A stretch of DNA of 33,726 nucleotides, taken from contig NZ_NRSM01000035.1 in assembly GCF_016584105.1 (NCBI RefSeq), positions 1 to 33,726 of the forward strand. Reading direction: 5' to 3'. The translations under genes and the position numbers were made by a program. Positions 25,207-33,605 of this stretch are shown here, in pieces. This DNA comes from Ectothiorhodospira shaposhnikovii. GTDB taxonomy: Bacteria; Pseudomonadota; Gammaproteobacteria; Ectothiorhodospirales; Ectothiorhodospiraceae. Below the pieces are notes generated by a model. The model worked only from the letters and a program-made list of their open reading frames with translations. It was not told the origin of the DNA and did not search any database. How positions within the stretch are numbered: the first letter of the stretch is position 1; the number at the start of each line of letters is the position of its first letter.

Positions 25207-25616
25207 CAGGCAATCTCCAGAAATCGAAGGGTCAGACGGTAGAAGTCGTTGCTGGATCGCGCCGGGATGCCCAGCACGGGTTCGGCCTCGATGGCGACCT
25301 CCTGGTGGCGGAAAACGACCGTGAAGAACCGCCCATCAGCGAAAGCGAGTTCGAAGCGGCCTGTGCTGCCGCCCACCGCAATCGCCGCCCACGCGCGTAA
25401 CTGCTCGACGGCGGCTCGCGTCACCCAGGCCATATCGGGCGCACCCACCAAGGTGATCGGCCTGCCTGCCTGCCGGTTGGCCGACTGGATCAGCAAGGCC
25501 CCGGTGATCAGGTAGGACGCATTCGCGACCGCAGGCGACCATGCGTGCTCGTCGCTCCACAGCAAGTCGTCCGGCAATGGCAGAGCCACCCCGGTGTCGA
25601 GGTTCGTCAGTTGCAT
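25206..25616 (-). CDS. Phage tail protein, 136 aa, function unknown
   Basis: The start is placed at the ATG at 25616, 10 bp behind the tape measure stop, with a GAAGG SD overlapping that stop. A longer frame would run into the tape measure gene. The sequence has LPLPDDLLWSDEHAWSPAVANASYLITGALLIQ, AWVTRAAVEQLRAWAAI, and FELAFADGRFFTVVFRHQEVAIEA, ending in FYRLTLRFLEIA. It is mixed alpha-beta and looks like a small tail-tip component found directly after the tape measure in several siphophages of GC-rich proteobacteria. No enzymatic motif is visible. The stop overlaps the next start by 1 nt. Confidence 0.7.
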   Translation of the reverse strand: MQLTNLDTGVALPLPDDLLWSDEHAWSPAVANASYLITGALLIQSANRQAGRPITLVGAPDMAWVTRAAVEQLRAWAAIAVGGSTGRFELAFADGRFFTVVFRHQEVAIEAEPVLGIPARSSNDFYRLTLRFLEIA

Positions 25617-25626
25617 CAGTAAACCT

Positions 25627-28600
25627 TCAGACTGTGCGGGCGCGGGCGGCGTCCAGCAGTTGCAATAGGCGAACTTCGTCGCGCGCATCGATGGTGGCGT
25701 TGACCTTGTGCAGCCCAGACGACAATTCCACGCGCACGGTTCGGGTGGGCAAACTTTCGGGCAACGAGGGACGTGGCAGGCTGCGGCTTGCGGGCTGCAC
25801 AAGACCGCCCGAGGCAAAGCCCTGAATGCCCGCCAGCGCACGCCCGGCCAGTGGCTGCGCCGGAGCGCTCAGGTTGTTGATGGCTTCGAAGAAGCCCGCG
25901 CCGTAGCGGGCGACGGCCTGCCGATTCACGACGAACTCGCCCGGGGTGAGCATTGCCGGGACGGTGTCGGATTTTGCCATGCCGCCGCGCCGGTAGAACT
26001 CTCCCTGGTTCTGCTCCATATAGTCGATCAGCTCGCGCTCCAGATCTTTGCCCCAGAGCAGCGGCTGCGCCATCGCCGAGCGCCACGTTTGCTTGATTCG
26101 TTCGAGTTTCTGGCGCTCATTGCCGGTCAGCGTCTTGCGGCCAATGAAGTCCTCCAGCGAGCGGCGATCCTGTTGTGCCTGCTTGCTGAAGTTCTCCATC
26201 GTCTTACGGCGCATATCCAGACTGACTGATCCACCGTAGTTCCGCTGTAGCCATCGCGTGTACTCGTTTATCCCCTGCAGGCCGAGGTCGATCATCTTCA
26301 GCGCTTCGAACGCCTCACGATTCCTCTTGGGCCTGCTCGGCTTGTCGTTGGGATCGGAGCCTGTGGAGCCGCTACCGCCCAACGAGGCAACACGCCCACC
26401 GACCGCGAAGTGGGCGACGCCCCCGGCGACACTGTTTGCCAGCCGCGAGAGCGCGCTGCTGCCGTATTTGCGTACGGCAGCCTTGCGGATCACGAAGGCG
26501 CCGGCCTCCAGGGTGCGTGGCACGGTGTCGTGGTGACCGGAGCCGGGCACCGAGCCACCGCTCATCCGGGGAAAGGCCGGAGCTACCGCGCCGCCGGCGG
26601 CATACCGCAGAACACCGCCGCCAACCAGACCGCCAGTGGCGTTGGTTTCCACCTTGGTCACGTAGATGGTGTGGGTGCTCGAGGTGTTGCGCCCATTGAG
26701 GCTGTCGATCTCCGCGCGCGCCGCGCCGACGTTGCTGGCGACCTGATGCCGCGATTCGGTCTGGATGCGATCCAGCGCATTGATCATCCCCTCGACATTG
26801 GTGATCGCCGCCTGCGCCTTCTCCGTCGCCACCTTCAGCTCGAACTGCGCGTTCTGGTCGGCGTAGGCCTTGAGCCGATCCAGCGCTTCGCGCGCTTGGC
26901 TGACGTCGGCATCGACCGGCAGTGTCTTGCCTTCCTTGAGAAGTTGCTCGTATTCCTTGAGCTTCTGCTCCGCTTCTTGCAGTTCGGCCTGGATCTGCAG
27001 CAGGTACTCCTTCTCAGCCAGTGCCTTGTCCAGATCAGCAATCGCTTGATCGAATCGCGTGGTGTCGGCGTCGAGCGTGACCTTGAGCCCGTCGCGGAGT
27101 TTGGCGGTGATGTCATCGATCTGGCGCGTGGTCTCGGCCAGCGCGCGCTGAATCTCATCGCGCGCTGTGAGCGCCGAGCGTGCCGCCGTTTGGTGCGCCG
27201 CGCTTTCAGCATCCAGCGTCTGGTTGAGGATCTCCTCGGACTCACGGATGCGGTCGATGGCCTCACGCACGCCCTGTTTACCTTGCACAGCCTGTGCGTC
27301 TGCATCCTTGGCTTTCTGCGCCAGCTCCGCGCGCAACTGGTCGGCCTGCCGCATCAAATCGGTGGCCTGCTGGTATTCCTGCCTGCGGTAGGCCTCGCGC
27401 GACTGCGCTTCCAGTTGCGTGACCTGTGACGCTGCCTGCTCGGACTGCCTGCGGGCTTCCTCGCCGCGCTTGGCCTCGTTGGTCTGGCTGGTGGCCACCT
27501 GCGCGGCCATGTCCATCGCCTTCTGCGCGAGTTGGCGGGCAAGCTCCAGTTCACCGTTGGCCAGCGCCTGTCGGGCCTGCTCCTGCATCTCGGCGATCTG
27601 GCGTTTGCGATCCTCGGTGGCCTCGTACTCGGTCATGCCCTGGCGGCGGATGTCGCGGATGCGCTCCTCCGTGGACATCGACAACTGGCGCTTGGCTTCC
27701 TCGATGCGCTGCACTTCCGCCAGATGCCGGTTGGCTTCGGCGTTGAGGGCGTCGATGTGTTGGCGGTACTCGGAGAGCGCCTGCGACAGGGTCTGACGCT
27801 TGGTGGCGAGGATGTCGTTCTCGACACGCTGCACGTTGGCCCGGCGCTCCTCCTCGGTCTGACCTTGCCGGGCGGCGGCGTCCTTGCGCGCCTGCGTTTC
27901 CTGATCGATCAGACCGAGTGTCTCGGTCGTGGCCTGGCGGCGCAGGGTCGCCTGCTGCGTCAGTGCCTCGGTGAGGAGCTGCGTGGACTTGGTGATCCTG
28001 GCGGTTTCCGACTGCTGGGTGAGGTCGAGCGCCGCCTTTTCCTGCTCGTATCGCGCCTTCACCGCAGTGATCTGCGTTTGCAGATTGGCCTCGACGATGG
28101 CGGTGAACCCTTTGTAGGCCTCGGCCATCTTGGCGGTGGCGTCGCCCACCACACCTTGGGCCTTGCCGACCGCCTGTTCGACCTCGCCCAGCCGGGACTT
28201 GAGCTTCTCCAGGGCGGCGTGAACGGCCTCGATGCCGCGCCCGACCGCTTCCTGCGTGCCCTGACGCACGGCTTCGAGTCGCTTGGCGATTTCCTCGGCA
28301 GTGGTCGTGGCGGTGTCCATCGCGCCTTGGGCTGCGTTCGCACCTTCGGTAGCGTCTGCGTACATCTCGGCGAAGATGCGATTCATCTCCTTGAGCCGCT
28401 GTTCGTGGCGCTTGGTGGCTTCGGCGATGGTGTCGGAGGTGAAGATGGCGGCGAACACCTCCCACTGGAAGCGCAGGTGCTCGATGCCTTTCATCAGCAC
28501 CTCGACCATGAAGATGCCCGCCTTGCGAACGATCTCGAATTTCTCGGACAGCCACGTCCCAATCTCCCAGCCGATGATGGCCGCACCGAGCACTCCGAAC

Positions 28601-29679
28601 GCCACGCGCAGCTTGCCCACGGTGGCGCTGGCGTTCGACACCGACAGGTTGGCCGCTGCCCACGCCGCCGCCGTGGTGCTGGCCGCAGTCACCGCCGCCG
28701 CACCTGCTGTCTGCCACGCGATGATCAACGCTGGGATCAGGCGGTAGACCAGCACTGCGAGGCCGACCTCGGCGATCCGCCCCAGCCACTTCATCACCGT
28801 GTCCAGGTTCTCCGACAGCCACATCAGGGCCTCGGCGAGCTTCTTGGTGAAACCGGTCGATTCGTCCAGCCGGCTGATCCACTGCCCGAAGGCGTTCGAC
28901 AGGCGCGTGAAGGCCTGGCTCACTGTCATCGGCAGTTGGGCGTACTCGGCGGCCAACTTGTCCTTCTGGCTCATCAGGGCGTTGACCACCACGTCAGCGG
29001 TGAGCCGCCCTTCCTCGGCGAGCTTGCGCAGCCGTCCGATGGGCACGTTCAGGCCGTCGGCCAGCGCCTTGGCCAGACGCGGGCTGTTTTCGATGACGGA
29101 GTTGAACTCCTCGCCGCGCAGTACCCCAGAGGCCAAGGCCTGACCGAACTGCAGCAGGGACGACTGCGCCTCGGCAGCCGATGCGCCGGAGATGCGCAGC
29201 GCCTGCGAGATACTTTCGGTGAGCGAGAGCGCATCCTGCTGCTCGGCGCCCAGCATCCGCACCGCCTGTTGGAGCTTGCCGTAGAGCGTGGCGGTTTCCT
29301 GGATCGGCACGCCGATGCGCTGCGCGATGGCGAACAGTTCCTTCTGGGCGACCGTGTACTCGCGGCTGCCTGCGGTGGCGAGCTTCAGGCGCGCGGACAT
29401 CATGTTCCAGGCATCGGCGATCTGGACGATCTCCTGCACCTTGCCGCTGGCCCAGTTGATGGTGAGGAAGGCCAGCAACTGCGTCTTGGCCTTGGCGACC
29501 TGATCGCCAAAGGCGTTCATTCCGGCCTTGACCTCGGCCATTCCGGCGGCGGCTTTGTCGCCTGCGGTCTTGGCGCTGGAACCGAACCCGCCGAGGCTGC
29601 GCTCGGCAGAGGCAATGGCGCGTTTGAGCCCCTCGTCCGCGCCTTCAAGCGCGACCAGGATGGAAATGCGGTTCGCCAT
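25627..29679 (-). CDS. Phage tail tape measure protein
   Basis: This 1350-residue protein sets tail length and is ejected ahead of the DNA. Residues about 60-260 carry the tape-measure N-terminal region (MMSARLKLATAGSREYTVAQ, GVPIQETATLYGKLQQAVR, LRGEEFNSVIENSPRLAKALADGL, TADVVVNALM). Three hydrophobic stretches, near 299-320, 322-343 and 356-375, may enter the host membrane. Residues about 400-1000 are a long Ala/Gln/Glu/Arg-rich coiled coil. The C-terminal part has Gly-rich GGAVAPAFPRMSGGSVPGSGHHDTVP and a near repeat, YRRGGMAKSDTVPAMLTPGEFVVNRQAV, both of the kind often seen near tape measure ends. With about 0.15 nm per residue, as in lambda, the tail would be near 200 nm. A long open frame on the opposite strand is a composition shadow. 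Confidence 0.93.
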   Translation of the reverse strand: MANRISILVALEGADEGLKRAIASAERSLGGFGSSAKTAGDKAAAGMAEVKAGMNAFGDQVAKAKTQLLAFLTINWASGKVQEIVQIADAWNMMSARLKLATAGSREYTVAQKELFAIAQRIGVPIQETATLYGKLQQAVRMLGAEQQDALSLTESISQALRISGASAAEAQSSLLQFGQALASGVLRGEEFNSVIENSPRLAKALADGLNVPIGRLRKLAEEGRLTADVVVNALMSQKDKLAAEYAQLPMTVSQAFTRLSNAFGQWISRLDESTGFTKKLAEALMWLSENLDTVMKWLGRIAEVGLAVLVYRLIPALIIAWQTAGAAAVTAASTTAAAWAAANLSVSNASATVGKLRVAFGVLGAAIIGWEIGTWLSEKFEIVRKAGIFMVEVLMKGIEHLRFQWEVFAAIFTSDTIAEATKRHEQRLKEMNRIFAEMYADATEGANAAQGAMDTATTTAEEIAKRLEAVRQGTQEAVGRGIEAVHAALEKLKSRLGEVEQAVGKAQGVVGDATAKMAEAYKGFTAIVEANLQTQITAVKARYEQEKAALDLTQQSETARITKSTQLLTEALTQQATLRRQATTETLGLIDQETQARKDAAARQGQTEEERRANVQRVENDILATKRQTLSQALSEYRQHIDALNAEANRHLAEVQRIEEAKRQLSMSTEERIRDIRRQGMTEYEATEDRKRQIAEMQEQARQALANGELELARQLAQKAMDMAAQVATSQTNEAKRGEEARRQSEQAASQVTQLEAQSREAYRRQEYQQATDLMRQADQLRAELAQKAKDADAQAVQGKQGVREAIDRIRESEEILNQTLDAESAAHQTAARSALTARDEIQRALAETTRQIDDITAKLRDGLKVTLDADTTRFDQAIADLDKALAEKEYLLQIQAELQEAEQKLKEYEQLLKEGKTLPVDADVSQAREALDRLKAYADQNAQFELKVATEKAQAAITNVEGMINALDRIQTESRHQVASNVGAARAEIDSLNGRNTSSTHTIYVTKVETNATGGLVGGGVLRYAAGGAVAPAFPRMSGGSVPGSGHHDTVPRTLEAGAFVIRKAAVRKYGSSALSRLANSVAGGVAHFAVGGRVASLGGSGSTGSDPNDKPSRPKRNREAFEALKMIDLGLQGINEYTRWLQRNYGGSVSLDMRRKTMENFSKQAQQDRRSLEDFIGRKTLTGNERQKLERIKQTWRSAMAQPLLWGKDLERELIDYMEQNQGEFYRRGGMAKSDTVPAMLTPGEFVVNRQAVARYGAGFFEAINNLSAPAQPLAGRALAGIQGFASGGLVQPASRSLPRPSLPESLPTRTVRVELSSGLHKVNATIDARDEVRLLQLLDAARARTV

Positions 29680-29680
29680 C

Positions 29681-30325
29681 TCAGTCCACCAGTCGCAACT
29701 GCTTCTCGATCCGGGCGCTCAGGCGCGGAATCCGACCGGCGACGATGCGTTCGACGTTCAGGCGTTTCTTGAGCTGCACCCGGGGCACCAGCACGGCGAT
29801 GGGCACATCCGCGCCGCGTTTGAGCCGCTTGATGCCCTCGGCCTTTCGGTAGCGGCGCTTGAAGCCCGACAGTGGCCGGTCGTGTTCCTTGATGTTCTCG
29901 GCCATCAGCACGATGTTCCCCTTGGCGTTCTTGATGAAATAGGCGTTTCCGCCGCGCATCAGCTCTGCGATCTGCGCCTTGAAGCGTTTACGGCCGACAC
30001 GACCGTGCAGTGGGATCAGCATCCGGCCGCCGATGACGCCACCACGCTCGTGAATGCCCGACCACGGGATGCGCGAGCCGACGTAGAGCGCAGGCAGCCG
30101 GTTCTTGTCCTTGTCCAGCACCTTGGCGGTGAAGCCCTTAACGAAGGACTTCTTGACCACCGTCATCTGACCCGCAACGTGGCTGCGCACGTCCTGCTTG
30201 AGTTCGGCGGCCTCACTGGCGATGCCGCGCGCGACCGCCTTCTGCACCTTCTCGCGGAACTCGCCGCCCCAGCGACGCAACTGCGCCTGTGCGGCCTTGC
30301 TATCGATGCGAACCGAGATGCGCAT
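29681..30325 (-). CDS. Phage protein between tail chaperone and tape measure (DUF6441-like)
   Basis: The protein has 214 residues. It is basic: EFREKVQKAVARGIASEAAELKQDVR at the N-terminus, then LPALYVGSRIPWSGIHERGGVIGGR, FKAQIAELMRGGNAYFIKNAKGNIVLMAE, and a strongly basic KRRYRKAEGIKRLKRGADVPIAVLVPRVQLKKRLN. This resembles DUF6441 phage proteins, of unknown function but often next to the tape measure. The ATG at 30325 gives an MRISVRID start and overlaps the gpGT frame by 26 nt. A TTG at 30355 is possible but has no SD. One base separates its stop from the tape measure ATG. A role in tail assembly or as a minor tail part is inferred. Confidence 0.65.
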   Translation of the reverse strand: MRISVRIDSKAAQAQLRRWGGEFREKVQKAVARGIASEAAELKQDVRSHVAGQMTVVKKSFVKGFTAKVLDKDKNRLPALYVGSRIPWSGIHERGGVIGGRMLIPLHGRVGRKRFKAQIAELMRGGNAYFIKNAKGNIVLMAENIKEHDRPLSGFKRRYRKAEGIKRLKRGADVPIAVLVPRVQLKKRLNVERIVAGRIPRLSARIEKQLRLVD

Positions 30326-30904
30326 GGTCTTGGAGCCTGTCGAGGGTTTGGTCAAGGTGACGCGGATCGCCGCGTGCGCCGATGGCTATCAGCGAGAGCA
30401 GCCGCGCATCGCGCGCCGCGTCCTCGCGCACGGTGGAGGCAGCGAAGCCGCGCACCTGCGCCAGGGTGTAGTCGAGGATGTCCGGCAGTCGGTGGCCGTG
30501 GGCAATCAAGTGCTGGACGGTGTCAAACCAGCCGTCGCCTTGCTCGCCTGCGCGAACAGGCCGCCCATTTGCTCGTTCAGACGCGGCATCACGGTCCGGG
30601 TAAAAAAATCGGCGTTGACCTCGATCACCTTGGCAGCCACTAGGATCGCTTCGTCGGCATCGAGTGCATCGACCCACGCGCGTGGTTTGCCGATGGCAAT
30701 CGATACCGCTGTAAGCAAGTCGTCGCCGTGTTCGCCGAACAGCGCCAGCCAGTCAATGCCGTTGCCGCCGAGCTGCTGCATCACCGGGGTGATGGCCCGC
30801 AGAAAGGCGGGCATCTGACCGATTTTCAGGGGTTTGATGGCGACGATTTCGCCCGCCAAGGAGATCTCGACGGCTTGCGGAACGAGTTTGTCCAGATCGC
30901 TCAT
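30300..30904 (-). CDS. Tail assembly chaperone gpGT, made by -1 ribosomal frameshift
   Basis: This is the extended form of the tail chaperone. Ribosomes start at 30904, read the gpG frame to the seven-T slippery site at 30608-30602, slip back one base and continue in the -1 frame to the stop at 30300-30302. The product is 201 residues. The T part contains GWFDTVQHLIAHGHRLPDILDYTLAQVRGF, which fits the conserved H-x-I-x(3)-G-H ... Y-(T/S)-x(2)-Q pattern of gpT-like C-terminal domains. The T frame has no start of its own with an SD. In lambda, gpG and gpGT bind the tape measure and recruit tail tube subunits; the ratio is set by the rate of slippage. Position between the major tail protein and the tape measure matches. 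Confidence 0.85.
30506..30904 (-). CDS. Tail assembly chaperone gpG
   Basis: The 132-residue product of normal reading. The start at 30904 (MSDLDKLV) has an SD GAGGG 5 nt upstream; a start at 30916 would sit before that SD. The protein is small and helical: VEISLAGEIVAIKPLKIGQMPAFLRAITPVMQQL, then WLALFGEHGDDLLTAVSIAIGKPRAWVDALDADEAILVAAKVIEVNADFF. It matches the tail assembly chaperones that lie between major tail protein and tape measure genes. The last 30 residues, after the slippery FF codons, are unique to this form. It overlaps no other start but lies 8 bp after the major tail protein stop. Confidence 0.88.
   Translation of the reverse strand: MSDLDKLVPQAVEISLAGEIVAIKPLKIGQMPAFLRAITPVMQQLGGNGIDWLALFGEHGDDLLTAVSIAIGKPRAWVDALDADEAILVAAKVIEVNADFFTRTVMPRLNEQMGGLFAQASKATAGLTPSST
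30602..30608 (-). other. Programmed -1 frameshift slippery heptamer (T TTT TTT)
   Basis: On the minus strand the gpG codons are GAT TTT TTT ACC, so the heptamer reads T TTT TTT in the zero frame. Slipping by one base gives TTT TTT TAC CCG and joins the gpT frame exactly. It sits about 100 codons into gpG and about 30 codons before its stop, as in other siphophage G-GT pairs. Confidence 0.85.
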
Positions 30905-30912
30905 GGCAGCCC

Positions 30913-31665
30913 TCACAGTTGGACGATGCGGCCGAACTGGCCCAACACCGCGTCATGGGGCTTGGTGGTGTCGGCCAGGAGCGAGCCTTCCAATTCGAAC
31001 TTGTTGTACTCGTCCGAGATGAAAGAGATCTCCTTGAGCGGATCGAAAGCGACGCGGTACAGCTCGACCAGTACCTTGGCGTTGCCCTGCGCGGTGTTGA
31101 TACCTTCCAGTCGCAGATACCGCTCCGGCACCGACTGCGTAAAGATGCCAATCTCGGTGGTCACGCCGTAGGTGTAAGCAGCCTTGAAAGGCGCGGTGAA
31201 GCCGGTGATATCCAGAAACTGGAGGGCACCGAAGTCGGTGTCCACCGTGTAGTGGGTGCCTGCGGTCAGTGTCGCAGGCGTAACTGCCGAATCGGTGACC
31301 ACGACCGCCGACACCTTGGGGTGAGCGAAGAAGTAGCGGTCGCCAACCACCGGAGCCTCGCCACCGATGGTTTCAGCAGTCACCGAGCCGGTGCTGCCGG
31401 TGATGTGGTTGCCGTACAGCGCCAGGGCGAGGTTTTCCTTGGTGAACTCCTCGATGGTGAGATTCACGGTGGCCGACTTCTGCTTGACCATCCGGTGGTC
31501 GAGCGAGCGCTGGCCGGTCTGGCTCTCGTAGTGCTCCAGCACGTCGGTCTTGAGGGAGAGCTTGAGCTCGGCGACGTTGCCGGGCGAGCGAACTTCGATG
31601 GGCAGGCCGGATTCGTCGCGCTTGCCGAGGAAGACGCGGCCCTGAAAACTGGCGTAGGTGCTCAT
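30913..31665 (-). CDS. Phage major tail tube protein
   Basis: This 250-residue protein polymerises to form the tail tube. The start is the ATG at 31665 (MSTYASFQGR), with SD AAGGA about 9 nt upstream; upstream open frame is shadow. The sequence is beta-rich: RVFLGKRDESGLPIEVRSPGNVAELKLSLKTD, SLDHRMVKQKSATVNLTIEEFTKENLALALYG, then a TAGTHYTVDTDFGALQFLDI insert and KVLVELYRVAFDPLKEISFISDEYNKFELEGSLLAD. This matches the major tail proteins of siphophages with a DUF-type tube fold, and the place just before gpG/gpGT fits. It overlaps the DUF7210-like gene in ATGA. Confidence 0.88.
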   Translation of the reverse strand: MSTYASFQGRVFLGKRDESGLPIEVRSPGNVAELKLSLKTDVLEHYESQTGQRSLDHRMVKQKSATVNLTIEEFTKENLALALYGNHITGSTGSVTAETIGGEAPVVGDRYFFAHPKVSAVVVTDSAVTPATLTAGTHYTVDTDFGALQFLDITGFTAPFKAAYTYGVTTEIGIFTQSVPERYLRLEGINTAQGNAKVLVELYRVAFDPLKEISFISDEYNKFELEGSLLADTTKPHDAVLGQFGRIVQL

Positions 31666-31883
31666 GATTTGGATTCCTTGCGTTGGGTGGTGATGGGGCG
31701 AATGGGCTCGATGGAGGTGCCGTCGCCTTCCGGCTGCGGTACGGGAGCGGGTTGGCGGTCGTGGCGGGCGATGCCGTTGGCGATGAGCCAGTCGGCAGTG
31801 CCGCCATCCACATCGAGCCGGTCGCCTGCCTTGTGGGCTTGGCCCGCGTGGGTGTGCGGCTGAGTCAGAACGATGGAAGTCAT
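31662..31883 (-). CDS. Small DUF7210-like phage protein
   Basis: The protein has 73 residues: VLTQPHTHAGQAHKAGDRLDVDGGTADWLIANGIA, then a Pro/Gln-rich tail. The pattern of a histidine near the start, a G-D and an A-x-W-L-I-x-x-G-(I/V)-A is that of DUF7210, a small phage family of unknown function near tail genes. The ATG at 31883 is preferred; the frame open further upstream lies over the tail terminator gene. It overlaps the major tail protein start by 4 nt and lies 5 bp after the tail terminator stop. A structural or chaperone role is not established. Confidence 0.7.
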   Translation of the reverse strand: MTSIVLTQPHTHAGQAHKAGDRLDVDGGTADWLIANGIARHDRQPAPVPQPEGDGTSIEPIRPITTQRKESKS

Positions 31884-31888
31884 GGGTG

Positions 31889-32335
31889 TCATCCCTTGGT
31901 TGAAAGGTCGGTGTCGAGCGTCCGGTAGGTGATGGCGTAGCGCGCGGGGATCGTGGCGGCCACTGCATCGGCGTCCTCGACGTCCCACTCGCATTCCTGC
32001 TCGCGCAGCCCTAAGGCAAGGCCGCCCAGATTCCGGTCGGCCAGCAGCGCGGCGTGGGCGGCGGTGATCAGCCGGTCGGCTTCGGTTTCCGGAATAGCGG
32101 GAGGTACCGCGCGGGCCAGTGCGACCAGGCGCACCGTGAGCTCGCGCGTGACGCGGTCGTTGGCGCGCTCGGTGATCGATTCGGACTCGGGGAACACCAC
32201 CAGCGCCGGGCATTGCTCCCGGCTGATGGCCACCGTGGGCGAGCGGTGCAAGGTCGCCCCAAGCGACTCCACCGGCGTGCGGACAGCCGCCATCACCGCG
32301 AGCAGGATCTGTTCGCGGATCGAGTTGCTGGACAC
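31889..32335 (-). CDS. Phage tail terminator protein, gpU-like
   Basis: The 148-residue protein starts at a GTG (32335). It has an N-terminal helix (REQILLAVMAAVRTPVESLGATLHRS), then beta strands PALVVFPESES and RELTVRLVALARA, helix ADRLITAAHAALLADRNLGGLALGLR, and VAATIPARYAITYRTLDTDL at the end. This order and length match the minor tail / tail terminator proteins that cap the tube and join it to the head. Its gene place, between the connector and the major tail protein, agrees. No strong SD precedes the GTG, so coupling to the upstream gene is likely. The stop is 5 bp before the DUF7210-like gene. Confidence 0.75.
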   Translation of the reverse strand: MSSNSIREQILLAVMAAVRTPVESLGATLHRSPTVAISREQCPALVVFPESESITERANDRVTRELTVRLVALARAVPPAIPETEADRLITAAHAALLADRNLGGLALGLREQECEWDVEDADAVAATIPARYAITYRTLDTDLSTKG

Positions 32336-32339
32336 GGCA

Positions 32340-32642
32340 CTACACCCGGGTGAGCTGTGCGCGCATCTCCGAGCCGTCGCCCACGGCCCGGGTGCTACGA
32401 ACCTGATAGATCACGCCATCGATCTCGACCGCCTCGCGCGGCCCCAGACCTTTGAGGACCGAAGCCGGATAGGACATCTGGTAATCGGTGGACGAAGCCA
32501 GCCCGTCGAACACCGTGTCGTCCGGCGCAGTGAAGCCGACCGCGTGCGTCTGCGACGGCGAGCCATCGGCAGGCTGCCAATGGCAGCGTACCGTCAGCCC
32601 CGCGTTGGCGGCAGACTGGTATAGGCGTTCGATCAACTTCAT
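32340..32642 (-). CDS. Head-tail connector / neck protein
   Basis: The protein has 100 residues: a short N-terminal helix, then a small beta domain with VRCHWQPADGSPSQTHAVGFTAPDDTVFDGLAS, YPASVLKGLGPREAVEIDGVIYQVRSTRAVGDGSEMRAQLTRV. The size and beta-rich design are like gpFII-type head-tail joining proteins, and it sits directly behind the capsid gene. The ATG at 32642 overlaps the capsid stop by one base (TGATG); the longer frame upstream would enter the capsid gene. Assignment is from gene order and general pattern. Confidence 0.7.
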   Translation of the reverse strand: MKLIERLYQSAANAGLTVRCHWQPADGSPSQTHAVGFTAPDDTVFDGLASSTDYQMSYPASVLKGLGPREAVEIDGVIYQVRSTRAVGDGSEMRAQLTRV

Positions 32643-33605
32643 CACGCCACCGTCAGCTTGACCAAGACTCCGGGCCGATGGCACATGGGCAGCGGATTCG
32701 ACTGGGTATGCAGGTCGGTGCCCCGATCGAACTTGCGCGGCTCCTGCTTGGCATAGAGCGTCTGCCCGATGGTGTTCACCGTTTCGTTGAAGTCAGCCGG
32801 CGCGAAGTAGGTACCGAAGGTATCCACCGTGCCCAGCGGGAAGGCATGGGCCTCGCCAGCCGCGATAAAGCGACGGGTGGTGCCAGTGGGATCGGTTGCC
32901 TGCCCGCGATACTCCTCGAAGGTGATGCCGGCGTAGGTGAAGCCACGGCGCACGTCGTTGATCAGGATGGCACCCTGCTGCCAGTTCTCGAACGCTTTCT
33001 CGACCTTGGCATGACCGGTCAGGGCGGCGAAGAACTCGGGCGAGCACAGGCAGTGCACTCCGGTCATGAATTCGCCCTTGAGGTTGTCCTCGATCGCGGC
33101 CAGGGTCGCGAGGCATTTCGCCTTCACATTGGTGCCGGCATTGCCGAGGTCATAGGCGATGGTCTGCGGCGTTATGTCGAACTCGTCGAACAGGTCGTAC
33201 AGCACGGAGCCATCGGCATCCAGGATGACGCCCTTGAGTGCACCCATGCGCAGGTGTTCCAGCGTGATCGCGTGCTTGTTACGCATGGTCTCCAGGTGGC
33301 GCGCGATGACGCCCGCGACTGCTTCTGTTTCAGTCTCCGAGCCAAAGGCGCGGATGCCCTGAACCTCCTCCGGGAGGACGACATCGTCATGCGGAATGTG
33401 TGGGATCACGAACGAACGCAGGGTGCGCTTGCCACGCACACCCACCGTGCCCGGGGCACCCGGCGGCAGCGTGGGCAGCAGGTTCAGTACGCCGTTCATC
33501 TCCTCGACGATGACTTGTCGCTGGCGCACGGGCTTGGCCGGCATCAGGCCGAGATCCTCGATGCGGCCATAACGGTTGGGGAGAATGTTGATGGCCGCCG
33601 TGAGC
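32642..33605 (-). pseudogene. Major capsid protein, lambda E type, 5' end removed by IS insertion
   Basis: The coding frame is open from the IS junction at 33605 to the stop at 32642, giving 320 residues that begin LTAAINILPNRYGRIEDLGLM. This is the usual start region of Phage_cap_E capsid proteins, so only a short N-terminal piece is lost. Other family-like blocks are VRQRQVIVEEMNGVLNLLPT, SFVIPHIPHDDVVLPEEVQGIRAFGSE, TMRNKHAITLEHLRMGALKGVILDADG, and FETYFAPADF-like residues near the end (GTYFAPADFNETVNTIGQTLYAKQEPRKFD). A frame from an internal ATG at 33544 could yield 300 residues lacking the N-arm. Homologous capsids need the N-arm for shell assembly, so the gene is probably not functional. 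Confidence 0.9.

Larger units (their letters stand above)
15979..33605 (-). mobile_element. Partial prophage: late structural and lysis genes of a siphophage
   Basis: Sixteen co-directional minus-strand genes run from the major capsid gene to the endolysin in standard siphophage late-gene order: capsid, connector, tail terminator, major tail protein, gpG/gpGT, tape measure, tail tip, lysis. Most neighbours touch or overlap by 1-8 nt. The right edge is an IS insertion inside the capsid gene. Left of the endolysin there is no integrase, repressor or clear attachment site, so the true prophage ends are not visible here. Portal, protease and terminase would be expected beyond 33726. Confidence 0.9.

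Noticed and set aside
27532..29772. A 746-codon open frame on the plus strand opposite the tape measure gene.
   Set aside because: It mirrors the GC-rich coiled-coil codons of the tape measure. The product is a Leu/Gly/Arg-rich string without domains, and the minus-strand gene is well supported by family and gene order.
30300..30677. Stand-alone gene for the gpT frame.
   Set aside because: It has no SD at a start codon, and its upstream part is shadow of gpG. The slippery heptamer explains it as the second half of a frameshift product.
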